Source of the DNA: Planctomycetota bacterium
Lineage (GTDB): Bacteria > Planctomycetota > Planctomycetia > Planctomycetales > Planctomycetaceae
Length of the DNA stretch: 43,303 bases
Direction: 5' to 3'
NCBI GenBank assembly: GCA_030836185.1
Contig: JAURQH010000041.1
Span: forward strand, 1 to 43,303
Part shown: one piece after another, positions 26,050-34,005 of the stretch
Position numbering within the stretch: position 1 is the stretch's first letter
Layout of the letters: each line of letters opens with the position of its first letter
Notes under the pieces: model-generated
The model's input: only the letters and a program-made list of their open reading frames with translations
Database searches by the model: none
What the model was told of the DNA's origin: nothing
Program-made: the position numbers and the translations under genes

Positions 26050-27351
26050 TCAGGAATCATGCGTTTCAGAAGAGTCTTTCTCTTGATTTTGAGGGTCTTT
26101 GACCAATAACAGCCACTGAGGAGCCAATAGTCGCAATGCGAACGAAATCAGAATGATCGCCGTGGCCCCACTGGTGACCGAATTCCCGCTCTCGGTAACA
26201 CGACTCAACCATAAACCCCCGGCAAACCCACTCAGCCCCGAAAAAAGGCCTCCCATTTGTCGAAAAAGTCCCAATTCGGTCTGATTCTCACTTTGAGGCG
26301 AGTGTTTCCAGACCAATTGCCACTGGGCAATATTGGCGATGGCGTAAAATCCCCACAAGGCATGTGCGAGAAACAGAATTCCCCACGTGGCCTCGGAACT
26401 CATGAGCCAGATCGGTGTCCCCAATGCGGCCACCATTAAACTGCCCCACAATAATCGTCTTGCTCCATAGCGATCAATCCAACGACCCGCCAACTCACTC
26501 AACGGAATTTTGATCAGGTTCATGGTATTCAGCAACAGGAAACCATTCACCAATGAGAGGTGGAGCACTTCGTAGCGGTAGTGAAAGAACGCCGATTGCG
26601 TGACCCCGTTCGCAATGGCCAGCGACCACGAGTAAAGGCACAGGTATCGAAACGAACGCTTTTGCCAGGCCAGTTTCAGATGAGAGAATACAAAATGTCT
26701 CGTGGAAGAGACCATTGGTTCGACCGTCGGCAGTTTTCTCATCGGCCAGAGAGAGGCTAATTGCAGCACATTCCCGACTAGAAAAACAATCAGATACGCT
26801 GCATATGTTTTTTCGCTGGGAAGTTCGGTCTTCCAACCATCGCGCAAGAAAGCTCCCGCCAAAGGAACCACCAACAATATGACCAGCTTCGCGATATTTC
26901 GTCGCGCAAGAAAACGTCCCCAATTGGTTTCAGGAACCAGATCTGACAACCACGATAGATACGCCAAATAAGCAATCGCCTGAAACAACTGTGAAATCGC
27001 CAGACAGACAGTGAGCCAGACAACGGGCTGCGGCAATTGGACTCGAATCTGATCGATGGCACATAGCGGAATCCCCAACGCAATGATTCGAGAGATCCAA
27101 CTGGAAATCCACCACAATTGTTTGCGACTTCCCGACATCGGCAACAACCGGGAACTCCAGATCGCCAACACGCCGATTGTTTCTGGAATCACCAAAATCA
27201 AAGAGATGAGAGTCCAGTCGGCACCCAATTCTCGTGCGAAGTAAGTCAGAAAAGAGCCCGATGTCAAAGAGTAACCAGCCGTCCACAGCATTTGATTCTG
27301 GACGACGGCCTTTTGAACGAGCGAAACTGAGGGGGAGTTGGTGCTGTCCAT
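26050..27351 (-). CDS. MFS transporter
   Basis: A 433-residue polytopic protein with about 12 hydrophobic helices and the general layout of major facilitator transporters (for example a charged loop MSGSRKQLWWISS after the second helix, and AGRWIDRYGARRLLWGSL after the seventh or eighth, the usual 'G..DR.G.RR' motif). The substrate is unknown. ATG 27351 is chosen; a TTG at 27360 overlaps the sulfatase stop (TTGA) and gives three more residues. It directly follows the sulfatase gene, which makes it a candidate exporter or importer of a desulfated product. Confidence 0.8.
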   Translation of the reverse strand: MDSTNSPSVSLVQKAVVQNQMLWTAGYSLTSGSFLTYFARELGADWTLISLILVIPETIGVLAIWSSRLLPMSGSRKQLWWISSWISRIIALGIPLCAIDQIRVQLPQPVVWLTVCLAISQLFQAIAYLAYLSWLSDLVPETNWGRFLARRNIAKLVILLVVPLAGAFLRDGWKTELPSEKTYAAYLIVFLVGNVLQLASLWPMRKLPTVEPMVSSTRHFVFSHLKLAWQKRSFRYLCLYSWSLAIANGVTQSAFFHYRYEVLHLSLVNGFLLLNTMNLIKIPLSELAGRWIDRYGARRLLWGSLMVAALGTPIWLMSSEATWGILFLAHALWGFYAIANIAQWQLVWKHSPQSENQTELGLFRQMGGLFSGLSGFAGGLWLSRVTESGNSVTSGATAIILISFALRLLAPQWLLLVKDPQNQEKDSSETHDS

Positions 27352-27356
27352 CGGGT

Positions 27357-28832
27357 TCAATCACGACCGTCATCGTAAACCGGATCGCCCTTTGATTGTC
27401 CCCACCGCTTCAGTTCGGCATGCAACATTTTTTCCACACGTGTACGCTCTCCCGAAAGGTTGCGTAATTCGTGAGGATCACTTTCCAGGTCAAACAATTG
27501 CGAAGTACCGAGATGGGGATACTCGACGAGCTTCCAGCGATCAGAACGGATCATGCGTTGCTTGTCCCGAAAGTATCCAATCACATACGGATGAATGGCG
27601 TCTCGTTCGCCGCGTAAAATAGGAGCGAAAGATTTCGCCGTGACGGAATCGGGAATCCCGATGCCAGAGAGTTCGCAAATTGTTGGATACAAATCTCGCA
27701 GATAAACCTGTGCAGAAGTTCGTTCGTTTTGGGGAAGTCCCGGACCGGCGACAATCAACGGCACATTGATCGTATGCTCGTACATACTCTGCTTGCCGCG
27801 CAGGCCATGTCGCCCAACACCCAAGCCGTGATCGCTACTGAAAACGATGATCGTGTTGTCGTATTCCCCGGAATCGCGCAACGCTTGAAGGATTCGACCA
27901 ATCTCACGATCCATGTGAGAGATCACCGCGTAATACACGGCAATCGTCTGTTTGACAATTTCAGGAGAGCGAGGGAACGGCAATAAGACTTCATCTCGAC
28001 CGGCAAAGTTGCCATGATCGAACGGATGTTGCGGATAGTAATTGACCGGTAAGGGGATGTTCTCCGGGTCGTACATCTCCTCAAACTCAGGTGGCAAAAA
28101 GAGTGGGTCATGCGGTGCCGTAAAATTGACCTGCAGAAAGAATGGCTTGTCGCGTTCCTCTTTCAGAAATCCAATAGCGGCATCGGCAAATTTCTCGGAG
28201 ATATTCGGCGTCAACCCGACACCTTTGTCTGGGTACTTCTCTTTGCCATCGCCACTTTGAAAAATCCAACCACGATAACCGGTGACAGTCATCCCTTTCC
28301 AATCGGTTTGTGTTTCGTACCATTTTCCGCCACCTCCTGAAAAAAGTCCCGGGGTTTTCTCAAACCCGCGATTAATGGGGCGTCCATCATTGTGCCACTT
28401 GCCGACATACCCGGTCTCATAGCCGGCATTCTGCATCGCTTCAGGCCATAAGGTGAGTGCCGGATCAATCCGTCGCCCAAAATCGATCACACCATTGGTG
28501 AAACTATCGCAGCCAGAAAGAATCTCCGCTCGGCTTGGCGTGCAAATGGGATTTGCACAAATCGCCTTCGAAAAACTGGTCCCTGATCGAACGAGACCAT
28601 CAAGATAAGGAGTCTTGATGATAGAGTTGCCGAGTGCATGAATGGTATCGGGCTGCTGATCATCACTGAGCAGAAATAACACGTTGGGGTAATTCTTTTC
28701 AGGAGTTTGACTCTTTGCGGGACGAGTCTCTGCAGGGTCATCGTCCGCCCACAAATGATCTCCCGACACCAAAAGAAGAGGTAAACAAAAGATTGCCAGC
28801 TTCCGGCAACTCGAATAATAAATTGAGATCAT
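27357..28832 (-). CDS. Exported type I sulfatase
   Basis: An arylsulfatase-superfamily enzyme that hydrolyses sulfate esters. NVLFLLSDDQQ holds the metal-binding Asp pair, and the CTPSR motif (Cys 97 from this start) gives the formylglycine residue. KWHNDG and a distal FSSDHGLGVGRHGLRGK bear further active-site residues. ATG 28832 begins a signal peptide (MISIYYSSCRKLAIFCLPLL), so the enzyme is exported; an upstream start at 28883 lacks signal features. At 491 residues it resembles N-acetylgalactosamine- or iduronate-type sulfatases, but substrate cannot be inferred. It needs a formylglycine-generating enzyme encoded elsewhere. The TGA overlaps the region just before the MFS gene, so they form an operon. 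Confidence 0.9.
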   Translation of the reverse strand: MISIYYSSCRKLAIFCLPLLLVSGDHLWADDDPAETRPAKSQTPEKNYPNVLFLLSDDQQPDTIHALGNSIIKTPYLDGLVRSGTSFSKAICANPICTPSRAEILSGCDSFTNGVIDFGRRIDPALTLWPEAMQNAGYETGYVGKWHNDGRPINRGFEKTPGLFSGGGGKWYETQTDWKGMTVTGYRGWIFQSGDGKEKYPDKGVGLTPNISEKFADAAIGFLKEERDKPFFLQVNFTAPHDPLFLPPEFEEMYDPENIPLPVNYYPQHPFDHGNFAGRDEVLLPFPRSPEIVKQTIAVYYAVISHMDREIGRILQALRDSGEYDNTIIVFSSDHGLGVGRHGLRGKQSMYEHTINVPLIVAGPGLPQNERTSAQVYLRDLYPTICELSGIGIPDSVTAKSFAPILRGERDAIHPYVIGYFRDKQRMIRSDRWKLVEYPHLGTSQLFDLESDPHELRNLSGERTRVEKMLHAELKRWGQSKGDPVYDDGRD

Positions 28833-29149
28833 CGTTTTTCTTCGCAATATGAAGGTCGGGTCCGCAACAACTTCCAGTGGCAATTAACAGTCGAGTCTAT
28901 CAGAACTGCACGACAATCTCTGTTCAAATCCAATAGGGCCAATTGGAAGAATAATCAGAGTATTCGGAAGAGTTTCACTGGTTTCACATTTCCAAAGTCG
29001 TTCCAGTCGTTACATCCGTCAACATCGCCGGGTGTCGTCCTGATATCGGCAACATTTGCCGGTTGATTCCTCTCTCACGGTCATTCATCGATTAGAGTTG
29101 CCTATCGTATGAAACCCGTAACATGACTTTTGCATAGCAGGGATTGGCC
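28833..29149. other. Intergenic region between divergent sulfatase and csrA genes
   Basis: 317 bases without a gene, holding the promoters of both. Besides the hairpin listed separately I see no recognisable site. A weak TTGCCT (29098) with TAACAT (29119) has only 15 bases between and is doubtful. Confidence 0.5.
29047..29061. promoter_or_regulatory. Hairpin CGGCAA-CAT-TTGCCG upstream of csrA
   Basis: A perfect six-base inverted repeat with a three-base loop, about 90 bases before the csrA start. It could be an operator or a leader hairpin. Confidence 0.35.
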
Positions 29150-29365
29150 ATGCTTGTACTCAGCCGCAAGAAGGACGAGAAGATCGTCATTGGTGATCAA
29201 ATTACACTAATGGTGATTGACATCCGAGGAGACAAAGTTCGTCTTGGAATCGAAGCGCCCAAGGATGTGGCCGTTCACCGACAGGAAGTCTACGAAGCGA
29301 TTCAAAAAGAGATGGAAATGGACGCTGCATCGACCAACGAATTAAAAGATTCGTCTGTCGGTTAA
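29150..29365 (+). CDS. csrA: CsrA carbon storage regulator
   Basis: A 71-residue RNA-binding regulator that binds GGA motifs in mRNA leaders. [33 protein letters not shown] and EVYEAI are diagnostic of CsrA, including the RNA-contact residues at the start (L-V-L-S-R) and the VHR near residue 44. ATG 29150 is chosen, with AGGGA about 9 bases before it. It stands alone, without the flagellar genes (fliW, flagellin) that often accompany it. An intrinsic terminator follows. Confidence 0.93.
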   Translation: MLVLSRKKDEKIVIGDQITLMVIDIRGDKVRLGIEAPKDVAVHRQEVYEAIQKEMEMDAASTNELKDSSVG

Positions 29366-29378
29366 ACATCCAGGACAT

Positions 29379-29439
29379 CGCCCAAATCACGAACGTTCGC
29401 TGAAGGCTGCCGGCCAGTCTTCCAAGCGGGCGTTTTTTT
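29379..29439 (+). terminator. Intrinsic terminator after csrA
   Basis: CGCCC (29379-29383) can pair with GGGCG (29428-29432), with an inner stem CGCTGAAG (29398) against CTTCCAAGCG (29419-29428), followed by seven T residues (29433-29439). Its place 14 bases after the csrA stop fits. Confidence 0.65.
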
Positions 29440-29540
29440 ATGCGCGGAAATTTGTGAGAGAGTGATTCGGCACTCCCCCAGAATTGTTATAGTCTTGAAG
29501 GGGTTCATTTGCCCGTACTTGGCTTAAACTCAGGGAATCC

Positions 29541-30497
29541 ATGACCGCACTATTTCTCACCGAACAAAACGTCGAATCTCTTGTTGATATGTCGACCGCC
29601 GTCGATGTTGTTCAAGAAGCATTTCTGCAATGGGCGAACGGCAAAGCCATGAATGTCTCTCGCCGCCGCGCGAAAGCGCCCGGCATTGTCCTGCATTCGC
29701 TCTGTGCGGGAGCCGAGTATCTCGGATACGTCGGTTGGAAAAATTATACGACCACAAAGCACGGTGCCAAGTTTCACGTCGCGATTTACGACAACGAAAC
29801 CGGCGAGATGGCCGCATTCATCGAAGCCGACTATCTGGGACAATTGCGGACAGGAGCGGCAAGTGGCGTCGCGACGGCTGCGATGGCTCGTCCCGAAAGT
29901 CGTACGGTCGGTCTGTTCGGAACGGGCGGTCAATCGCGGACACAACTCGAAGCCGTCTGTAATGTTCGCAAGATCGACTACGCAGAAGTCTACAGCCGAG
30001 ACGAAAGTCGGCGCGAACAATTCGCAGAGGAAATGAGTGACAAACTCGACATCGAAATCGAACCCTCCCCCTATCCCTCCGATGTGGCTGCCGAGAAAGA
30101 CATTGTGATTACGGCCACAACGTCAAAAGAGGCACTCTTCCCCGGCAATGTACTTTCCGAAGGGACACATCTGAATTTGATGGGATCGAATCATCTGCGT
30201 AAAACCGAAGTAGACGTCAACACGATTCGCCAAGCCGATGTGATCGTCTGTGATAGTCTCGAACAATGTCAGTGGGAAGCGGGTGATTTCGTTGCCGCTT
30301 TGGAACTCGGCGTGACCGAGTGGTCGCTCATGCACGAACTGAAGGATGTTGTTTCAGGGCATGTCACAGGCAGGCCGACAAATGAAGCAATCACGCTATT
30401 CAAATCTGTGGGCTTAGGCTTAGAAGATGTGGCCCTGGCTGCGGAAATTCTCAAACGCGCCCGCGAACAGGGAGTCGGCGAAGAGCTGCCGTTTTAA
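29541..30497 (+). CDS. Ornithine cyclodeaminase / mu-crystallin family oxidoreductase
   Basis: An NAD(P)-dependent enzyme of the ornithine cyclodeaminase/mu-crystallin/alanine dehydrogenase family, 318 residues, cytoplasmic. LRTGAASGVATAAMARPES, then the Rossmann loop GLFGTGGQSRTQLEAV (GTGGQ at 127-131) and NLMGSNHLRKTEVD are diagnostic; GWKNY holds the Lys expected in the substrate site. AGGGA five bases before ATG 29541 supports the start. The exact substrate (ornithine, alanine, ketimine or an opine) cannot be read from the sequence. Confidence 0.88.
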   Translation: MTALFLTEQNVESLVDMSTAVDVVQEAFLQWANGKAMNVSRRRAKAPGIVLHSLCAGAEYLGYVGWKNYTTTKHGAKFHVAIYDNETGEMAAFIEADYLGQLRTGAASGVATAAMARPESRTVGLFGTGGQSRTQLEAVCNVRKIDYAEVYSRDESRREQFAEEMSDKLDIEIEPSPYPSDVAAEKDIVITATTSKEALFPGNVLSEGTHLNLMGSNHLRKTEVDVNTIRQADVIVCDSLEQCQWEAGDFVAALELGVTEWSLMHELKDVVSGHVTGRPTNEAITLFKSVGLGLEDVALAAEILKRAREQGVGEELPF

Positions 30498-30505
30498 GAA
30501 GTGAT

Positions 30506-31051
30506 TCATTTCCTAGAAGAATTTCTTATCATCAATTTTACCTGATCTAATCCTCGACAACTGCCACCATGGTGAATTACAGCGTGGCAATTGGGACAAA
30601 CAGGGGCAAGATCCTTCTCGGGGTTAATACTCTGTGGACCACCAGCTTCAGAAATTGGTTTCAAATGATGAACGTGAATCAAACCACGAACTTCGTCACC
30701 GTAGATATCAATCAAATCTGTATTACAAACTTTACATATAGTACCTTGTAATTCCACACACAATCGTCTGAGGATGGGATCACGTTCATAGCGATTCACA
30801 AGAATTCGACGGTGCTTGCCTTCAACTCGCTCTTCGCTATCACTAACCTCTTCCGCCAACTTGAATTCATCCGAATTCAAGTAATCATTGATTGTAAGTA
30901 AGTAACTCGAATTGCGATAAATCTCCGAATAGCTCGTTGTTTTCCTCGAATTTGTTCGACTGAAGACCTCGCAAAAATTTTGGACTTCAGATTCAGATAT
31001 GGACCTACGTTTTTTTGACTCCAATGTCACTTCGATGCCATTGCCAATCAC
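30506..31051 (-). CDS. HNH endonuclease, possibly 5'-damaged
   Basis: A 181-residue protein with a C-terminal HNH nuclease domain: CKVCNTDLIDIYG and IHVHHLKPISEAGGP, then PVCPNCHAVIHHG, giving the catalytic HH, the distal His, and two Cys pairs for a structural zinc. The only available start in frame is GTG 31051. Upstream the frame continues as KFVLKV in front of it before TAA (31066-31068), and that residue run looks like the first half of a beta hairpin, so the real N-terminus may lie in another frame beyond the A-run at 31064-31070. Such nucleases occur as defence or mobile genes; its neighbours are toxin-antitoxin genes. Confidence 0.75.
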   Translation of the reverse strand: MIGNGIEVTLESKKRRSISESEVQNFCEVFSRTNSRKTTSYSEIYRNSSYLLTINDYLNSDEFKLAEEVSDSEERVEGKHRRILVNRYERDPILRRLCVELQGTICKVCNTDLIDIYGDEVRGLIHVHHLKPISEAGGPQSINPEKDLAPVCPNCHAVIHHGGSCRGLDQVKLMIRNSSRK

Positions 31052-31179
31052 CTTGAGTACAAACTTTTTTTATATGTAAGTGTAAGAAGTTGATAACCCT
31101 CTAATTGCCGAGCATGTTCCAAAAATATATCGGGAGTGATTTGATTTGTCGTACTTGTCAAGGTGTTCTCAGCATTCAA

Positions 31180-31485
31180 TTATCCAGCGTCATTCAAAGG
31201 CAGCACATCATTTTTCAATGCTTGTCCGAATTGATCGCGTTCGATTTCCAGTTCATAGTGTGATTGCAGATTCATCCAGAAGCGATCAGTGGTCGAAAAA
31301 TATCGCGCCAAACGCAACGCAGTATTCGCAGTGATAGAGCGAGTCCCTTTCACAATTTCGTTAATTCGCCGGGGAGAGACAGAAATTTCTTTGGCTAATC
31401 GATACTGGCTGATCCCGAGCGGTTCCAGAAATTCCAGTTGCAGAATTTCTCCCGGATGAATGGGGGGATGTTTTTTGACAGGCAT
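31180..31485 (-). CDS. higA: HigA antitoxin
   Basis: The antitoxin of a HigBA module, 101 residues. The N-terminus HPPIHPGEILQLEFLEPLG leads to a helix-turn-helix (SQYRLAKEISVSPRRINEIV) and TANTALRLARYFSTTDRFWM, as in the HigA/VapI family. It should neutralise HigB and repress its own operon. It follows the toxin gene after 11 bases, the toxin-first order typical of hig. Confidence 0.92.
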   Translation of the reverse strand: MPVKKHPPIHPGEILQLEFLEPLGISQYRLAKEISVSPRRINEIVKGTRSITANTALRLARYFSTTDRFWMNLQSHYELEIERDQFGQALKNDVLPLNDAG

Positions 31486-31496
31486 AATAAAAATTC

Positions 31497-31778
31497 CTAA
31501 TGATAATCGACCAGTTCGACATTTGAGGCATTACCGTCACTCCAAGCAAAACAAATTCGCCATTGATCATTCACGCGAATACTATATTGACCTTCGCGAT
31601 CACCCTTCAGCTTCTCCAGCCGATTGCCGGGAGGAACTTTCAAGTCCTCCACTGTTTCTGCCGCTTCGATGATGAGTAGTTTGCGTAAGGCAGCACGTTG
31701 CAAATCTTGCGAGACTCCTTTCGCGCGTTCACGTTGAAAGATTTTTTCAGTTTTCCGATCTCGAAAAGAGCTGATCAT
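31497..31778 (-). CDS. higB: HigB toxin (RelE-like mRNA interferase)
   Basis: A 93-residue RelE/HigB-family toxin expected to cut mRNA on the ribosome. FRDRKTEKIFQRE, the helix RAALRKLLIIEAAETVEDL, the motif PPGNRLEKLKGDREGQYSIR and NDQWRICFAW are characteristic. It is the first gene of the hig operon on the minus strand. Confidence 0.92.
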   Translation of the reverse strand: MISSFRDRKTEKIFQRERAKGVSQDLQRAALRKLLIIEAAETVEDLKVPPGNRLEKLKGDREGQYSIRVNDQWRICFAWSDGNASNVELVDYH

Positions 31779-31832
31779 ACATCAAACATTAACGAGAGTC
31801 GTTATTGCAGGCAATATTATTTAACTGGATTC

Positions 31833-32786
31833 TTATCTATTTTCTAGCTTTCCGAAAAATTGACTTAACGTCTCATAATACTCGTCACCTTGCGGTGAAT
31901 TGTGAGTGCCGTTGGTGATGATCACAAACTCTTTCGGCTCGTTCGCAGCTGCAAACAATTGTTGTCCCAATTCAAATGGGATCACTTTGTCAGCCGTGCC
32001 GTGACTTTGAAGTAACGGCCCCTGATACTCGGAAATTCGGTTGATCGAATTCAGTTTTCCTGCCGATACAATCCACGCTATTTTCGAATAATGGACCGAG
32101 GCGACTTCTTTCATCGAGGGAAAGGTGCTTTCGACAATCAATGCGCGGGGATTAGTTTCTGTCGCCAGATCAATCGCCACTGCACCTCCCAGAGAACGTC
32201 CCATCACAACAAGTTCCTGTTCCGAAATTCCTGCTTGTTCAGCCAGAGTTCGACTTGCGGCTCGCGCATCTTCTAATACTCCCTTCACCGTCGGCACACC
32301 CTCGCTTCGACCGTATCCACGATAATCGAACATCATCACAGAAACATTCAATTCTGTCTGCAGATACTTGAGCAAGTCCGCGCGGTGGGCCAAATGACCA
32401 CCATTGCCGTGCGCAAACAAGATCACTGCGATTGGTTTCTCGGAAGGACAATACCAAGCGTGCAACTTCGTGCTGTCGGCAGAATTGAACCAGACATCTT
32501 CATAGTCGAGACCTGCTGGCTCCCAATCGCCTTGCGGGTATTTGGAAGGCTGGAACAGCAACATTTCGTCGAGGGATCGCAAGGTCGGTTTAAGCTTAGG
32601 AGATTTGCTGTCCGATGTTGTGGTCGGTGTTGGCTTGGAGACCGCTTGTGTTGATGTGTTCTCCGACTCCATCGGCGATTGATATTGGGGAGAGCTGTTG
32701 GATTTTGCCGTTGCGGAACCAGTGCGAGGCTGACTCCAACAGCCGGTCAGACCACAAAGCACAAAAATACTGAATAGAATACGCAT
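31833..32786 (-). CDS. Alpha/beta hydrolase lipoprotein
   Basis: A 317-residue serine hydrolase with a lipobox LTGC (Cys 16), so it should be lipid-anchored in the envelope. After a Ser/Thr-rich linker, the fold shows ILFAHGNGGHLAHR (oxyanion region), the nucleophile elbow MGRSLGGAVAIDL, the acid in SHGTADKVIPF and the His in NGTHNSPQG. It resembles the BEM46/FrsA-type hydrolases. Substrate unknown. Confidence 0.85.
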   Translation of the reverse strand: MRILFSIFVLCGLTGCWSQPRTGSATAKSNSSPQYQSPMESENTSTQAVSKPTPTTTSDSKSPKLKPTLRSLDEMLLFQPSKYPQGDWEPAGLDYEDVWFNSADSTKLHAWYCPSEKPIAVILFAHGNGGHLAHRADLLKYLQTELNVSVMMFDYRGYGRSEGVPTVKGVLEDARAASRTLAEQAGISEQELVVMGRSLGGAVAIDLATETNPRALIVESTFPSMKEVASVHYSKIAWIVSAGKLNSINRISEYQGPLLQSHGTADKVIPFELGQQLFAAANEPKEFVIITNGTHNSPQGDEYYETLSQFFGKLENR

Positions 32787-33092
32787 GGTGATCCCCTTCG
32801 ATAACCTTTCAGATCTTATGATATCTCATTTGGAAATTTTGTTGAACAGATTTCCCCAAGATCGTGAACAAGTTGTGGTCTCATCGGTAATTGATTTGAA
32901 GTGCGGAGACTTGTCATCGCTTTCTATTCCAGTCTGCGAAGGAATGTTGAATATGAAATTGAGCTTTTTCTGTCATCTCATACCTTTCCTCCAGATCAAC
33001 ACATGAATTCAGTCGCTGTTCTCCAAAAAGTTTCAGGATCTTGGTCAACTGATAGACTACAATCAGTTTGCTCAAATGACCTTAAGTTTCAG
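32787..33092. other. Gene-free upstream region of the hydrolase gene
   Basis: 306 bases with no supported gene. Open frames on the plus strand here have no recognisable domain and no good ribosome binding site. Its right end runs into the decayed gene start listed next. Confidence 0.45.
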
Positions 33093-33281
33093 CTCAGGGT
33101 AACGCCTGACCAACTTTCATTCTTAACCTGTCAGGATTTCTCTGTGCTTATTACTTCGATGTCCGCGATAAGGAATTTGCTCGTTCATGGGATTGGCAGT
33201 TCTGTCGGCTGTGATTTCATCTGTAGAGTCACGGACTCTTTAGCGAACGTTCACAGACAGAGTCCCCTAAAGATCTGCTAA
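33093..33281 (+). pseudogene. Decayed copy of the start region of the NMT1-type gene
   Basis: Ungapped comparison of 33093-33162 with 33955-34024 gives 49 of 70 identical bases, and 26 of 29 over 33131-33159. The match spans the ribosome binding site (AGGATTTCTC) and the GTG start of the functional gene, here GTG 33144. The next codons still give LITS, then a hydrophobic stretch and GC (SVGCD), like the lipobox of the intact gene (SIIGCQ), before the frame runs on to a stop at 33281. It therefore looks like the remains of a second copy whose body is gone, replaced by the ParE module. Chance similarity of 70 bases at this level is unlikely. Confidence 0.6.
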
Positions 33282-33563
33282 TCGCTCTCGCCATTTTTCG
33301 ATGGACCGTGCAGTATGCAAAACGGCCAAGAAGATCAACGTTTCATCGACCACATCAAACAACACGACATAAGGGAAACGATGCGTCTGAACATATCTCA
33401 CACCTAACCTTGTGACTGCAAATCGCTCAGGGTCTCTGATAATATTATGAACGGACTCGCTGACTGCCGACACAAATCGATCACCGAGACTGGAATTGCG
33501 ATCTTCGTACCAGGCAGCAGCTTCTCGAACGTCAGAATCAAAGAGCGGATGATACCTGATCAC
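33267..33563 (-). CDS. ParE/RelE-type toxin
   Basis: A 98-residue toxin of the RelE/ParE superfamily: MIRYHPLFDSDVREAAAWYE, FVSAVSESVHNIIRDPERFA and the strand RFPYVVLFDVVDETLIFLAV are the family pattern. ParE poisons gyrase, RelE cuts mRNA; the sequence does not decide. The GTG start overlaps the antitoxin TGA by 4 bases (GTGA), so they are translationally coupled. Confidence 0.88.
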   Translation of the reverse strand: MIRYHPLFDSDVREAAAWYEDRNSSLGDRFVSAVSESVHNIIRDPERFAVTRLGVRYVQTHRFPYVVLFDVVDETLIFLAVLHTARSIEKWRERLADL

Positions 33564-33790
33564 TCCGAAATCTCTTTTCTGCGTTCAATCCGGGACCAAA
33601 CTTCTTCGTGAGTCAGACCGATTTCGGGATTGGCAATCAACTCGGCACGTCGGCGAACCGCTTCTTCATCGCCCCAAGCGGGAAGGGGGATCTCTTGATC
33701 AGAACTGCCCAGATCATCCCAGAGCATCTCGATAATATCGAGTTTTTCTTTGGCAGACAGTGCCAACAATTCTGTTCGGTCGATACTCAT
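33560..33790 (-). CDS. Addiction module antitoxin (TIGR02574-type)
   Basis: A 76-residue antitoxin of the short helical 'addiction module component' family: LLALSAKEKLDIIEMLWDDL then PAWGDEEAVRRRAELIANPE and LTHEEVWSRIERR. AAGG 7 bases before ATG 33790 supports the start. Antitoxin comes first, as usual for this pair. The module sits between the intact and decayed copies of the NMT1 gene start. Confidence 0.9.
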   Translation of the reverse strand: MSIDRTELLALSAKEKLDIIEMLWDDLGSSDQEIPLPAWGDEEAVRRRAELIANPEIGLTHEEVWSRIERRKEISE

Positions 33791-34005
33791 TGATGGGCCT
33801 TAAGTCATAAGAAAGATCATTTTTGTTTGGCAATACCTCAATTGTAACGAGAAGATCGCGCTCACCAACAGGCCATTTTCGAATTTCAGACGGATCTGGT
33901 TGCGATCAGTGACTACAATATTGCTGCTGGAACCTTTTCGTGTACTGACTCGACGTCAGGCTACCATCTGACCGATTTCCCATTTCAAGCAATCAGGATT
34001 TCTCA

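Noticed and set aside
32901-33281. Possible 126-residue protein
   Set aside because: Its second half is the decayed copy of another gene's start; the first half has no coding signs.
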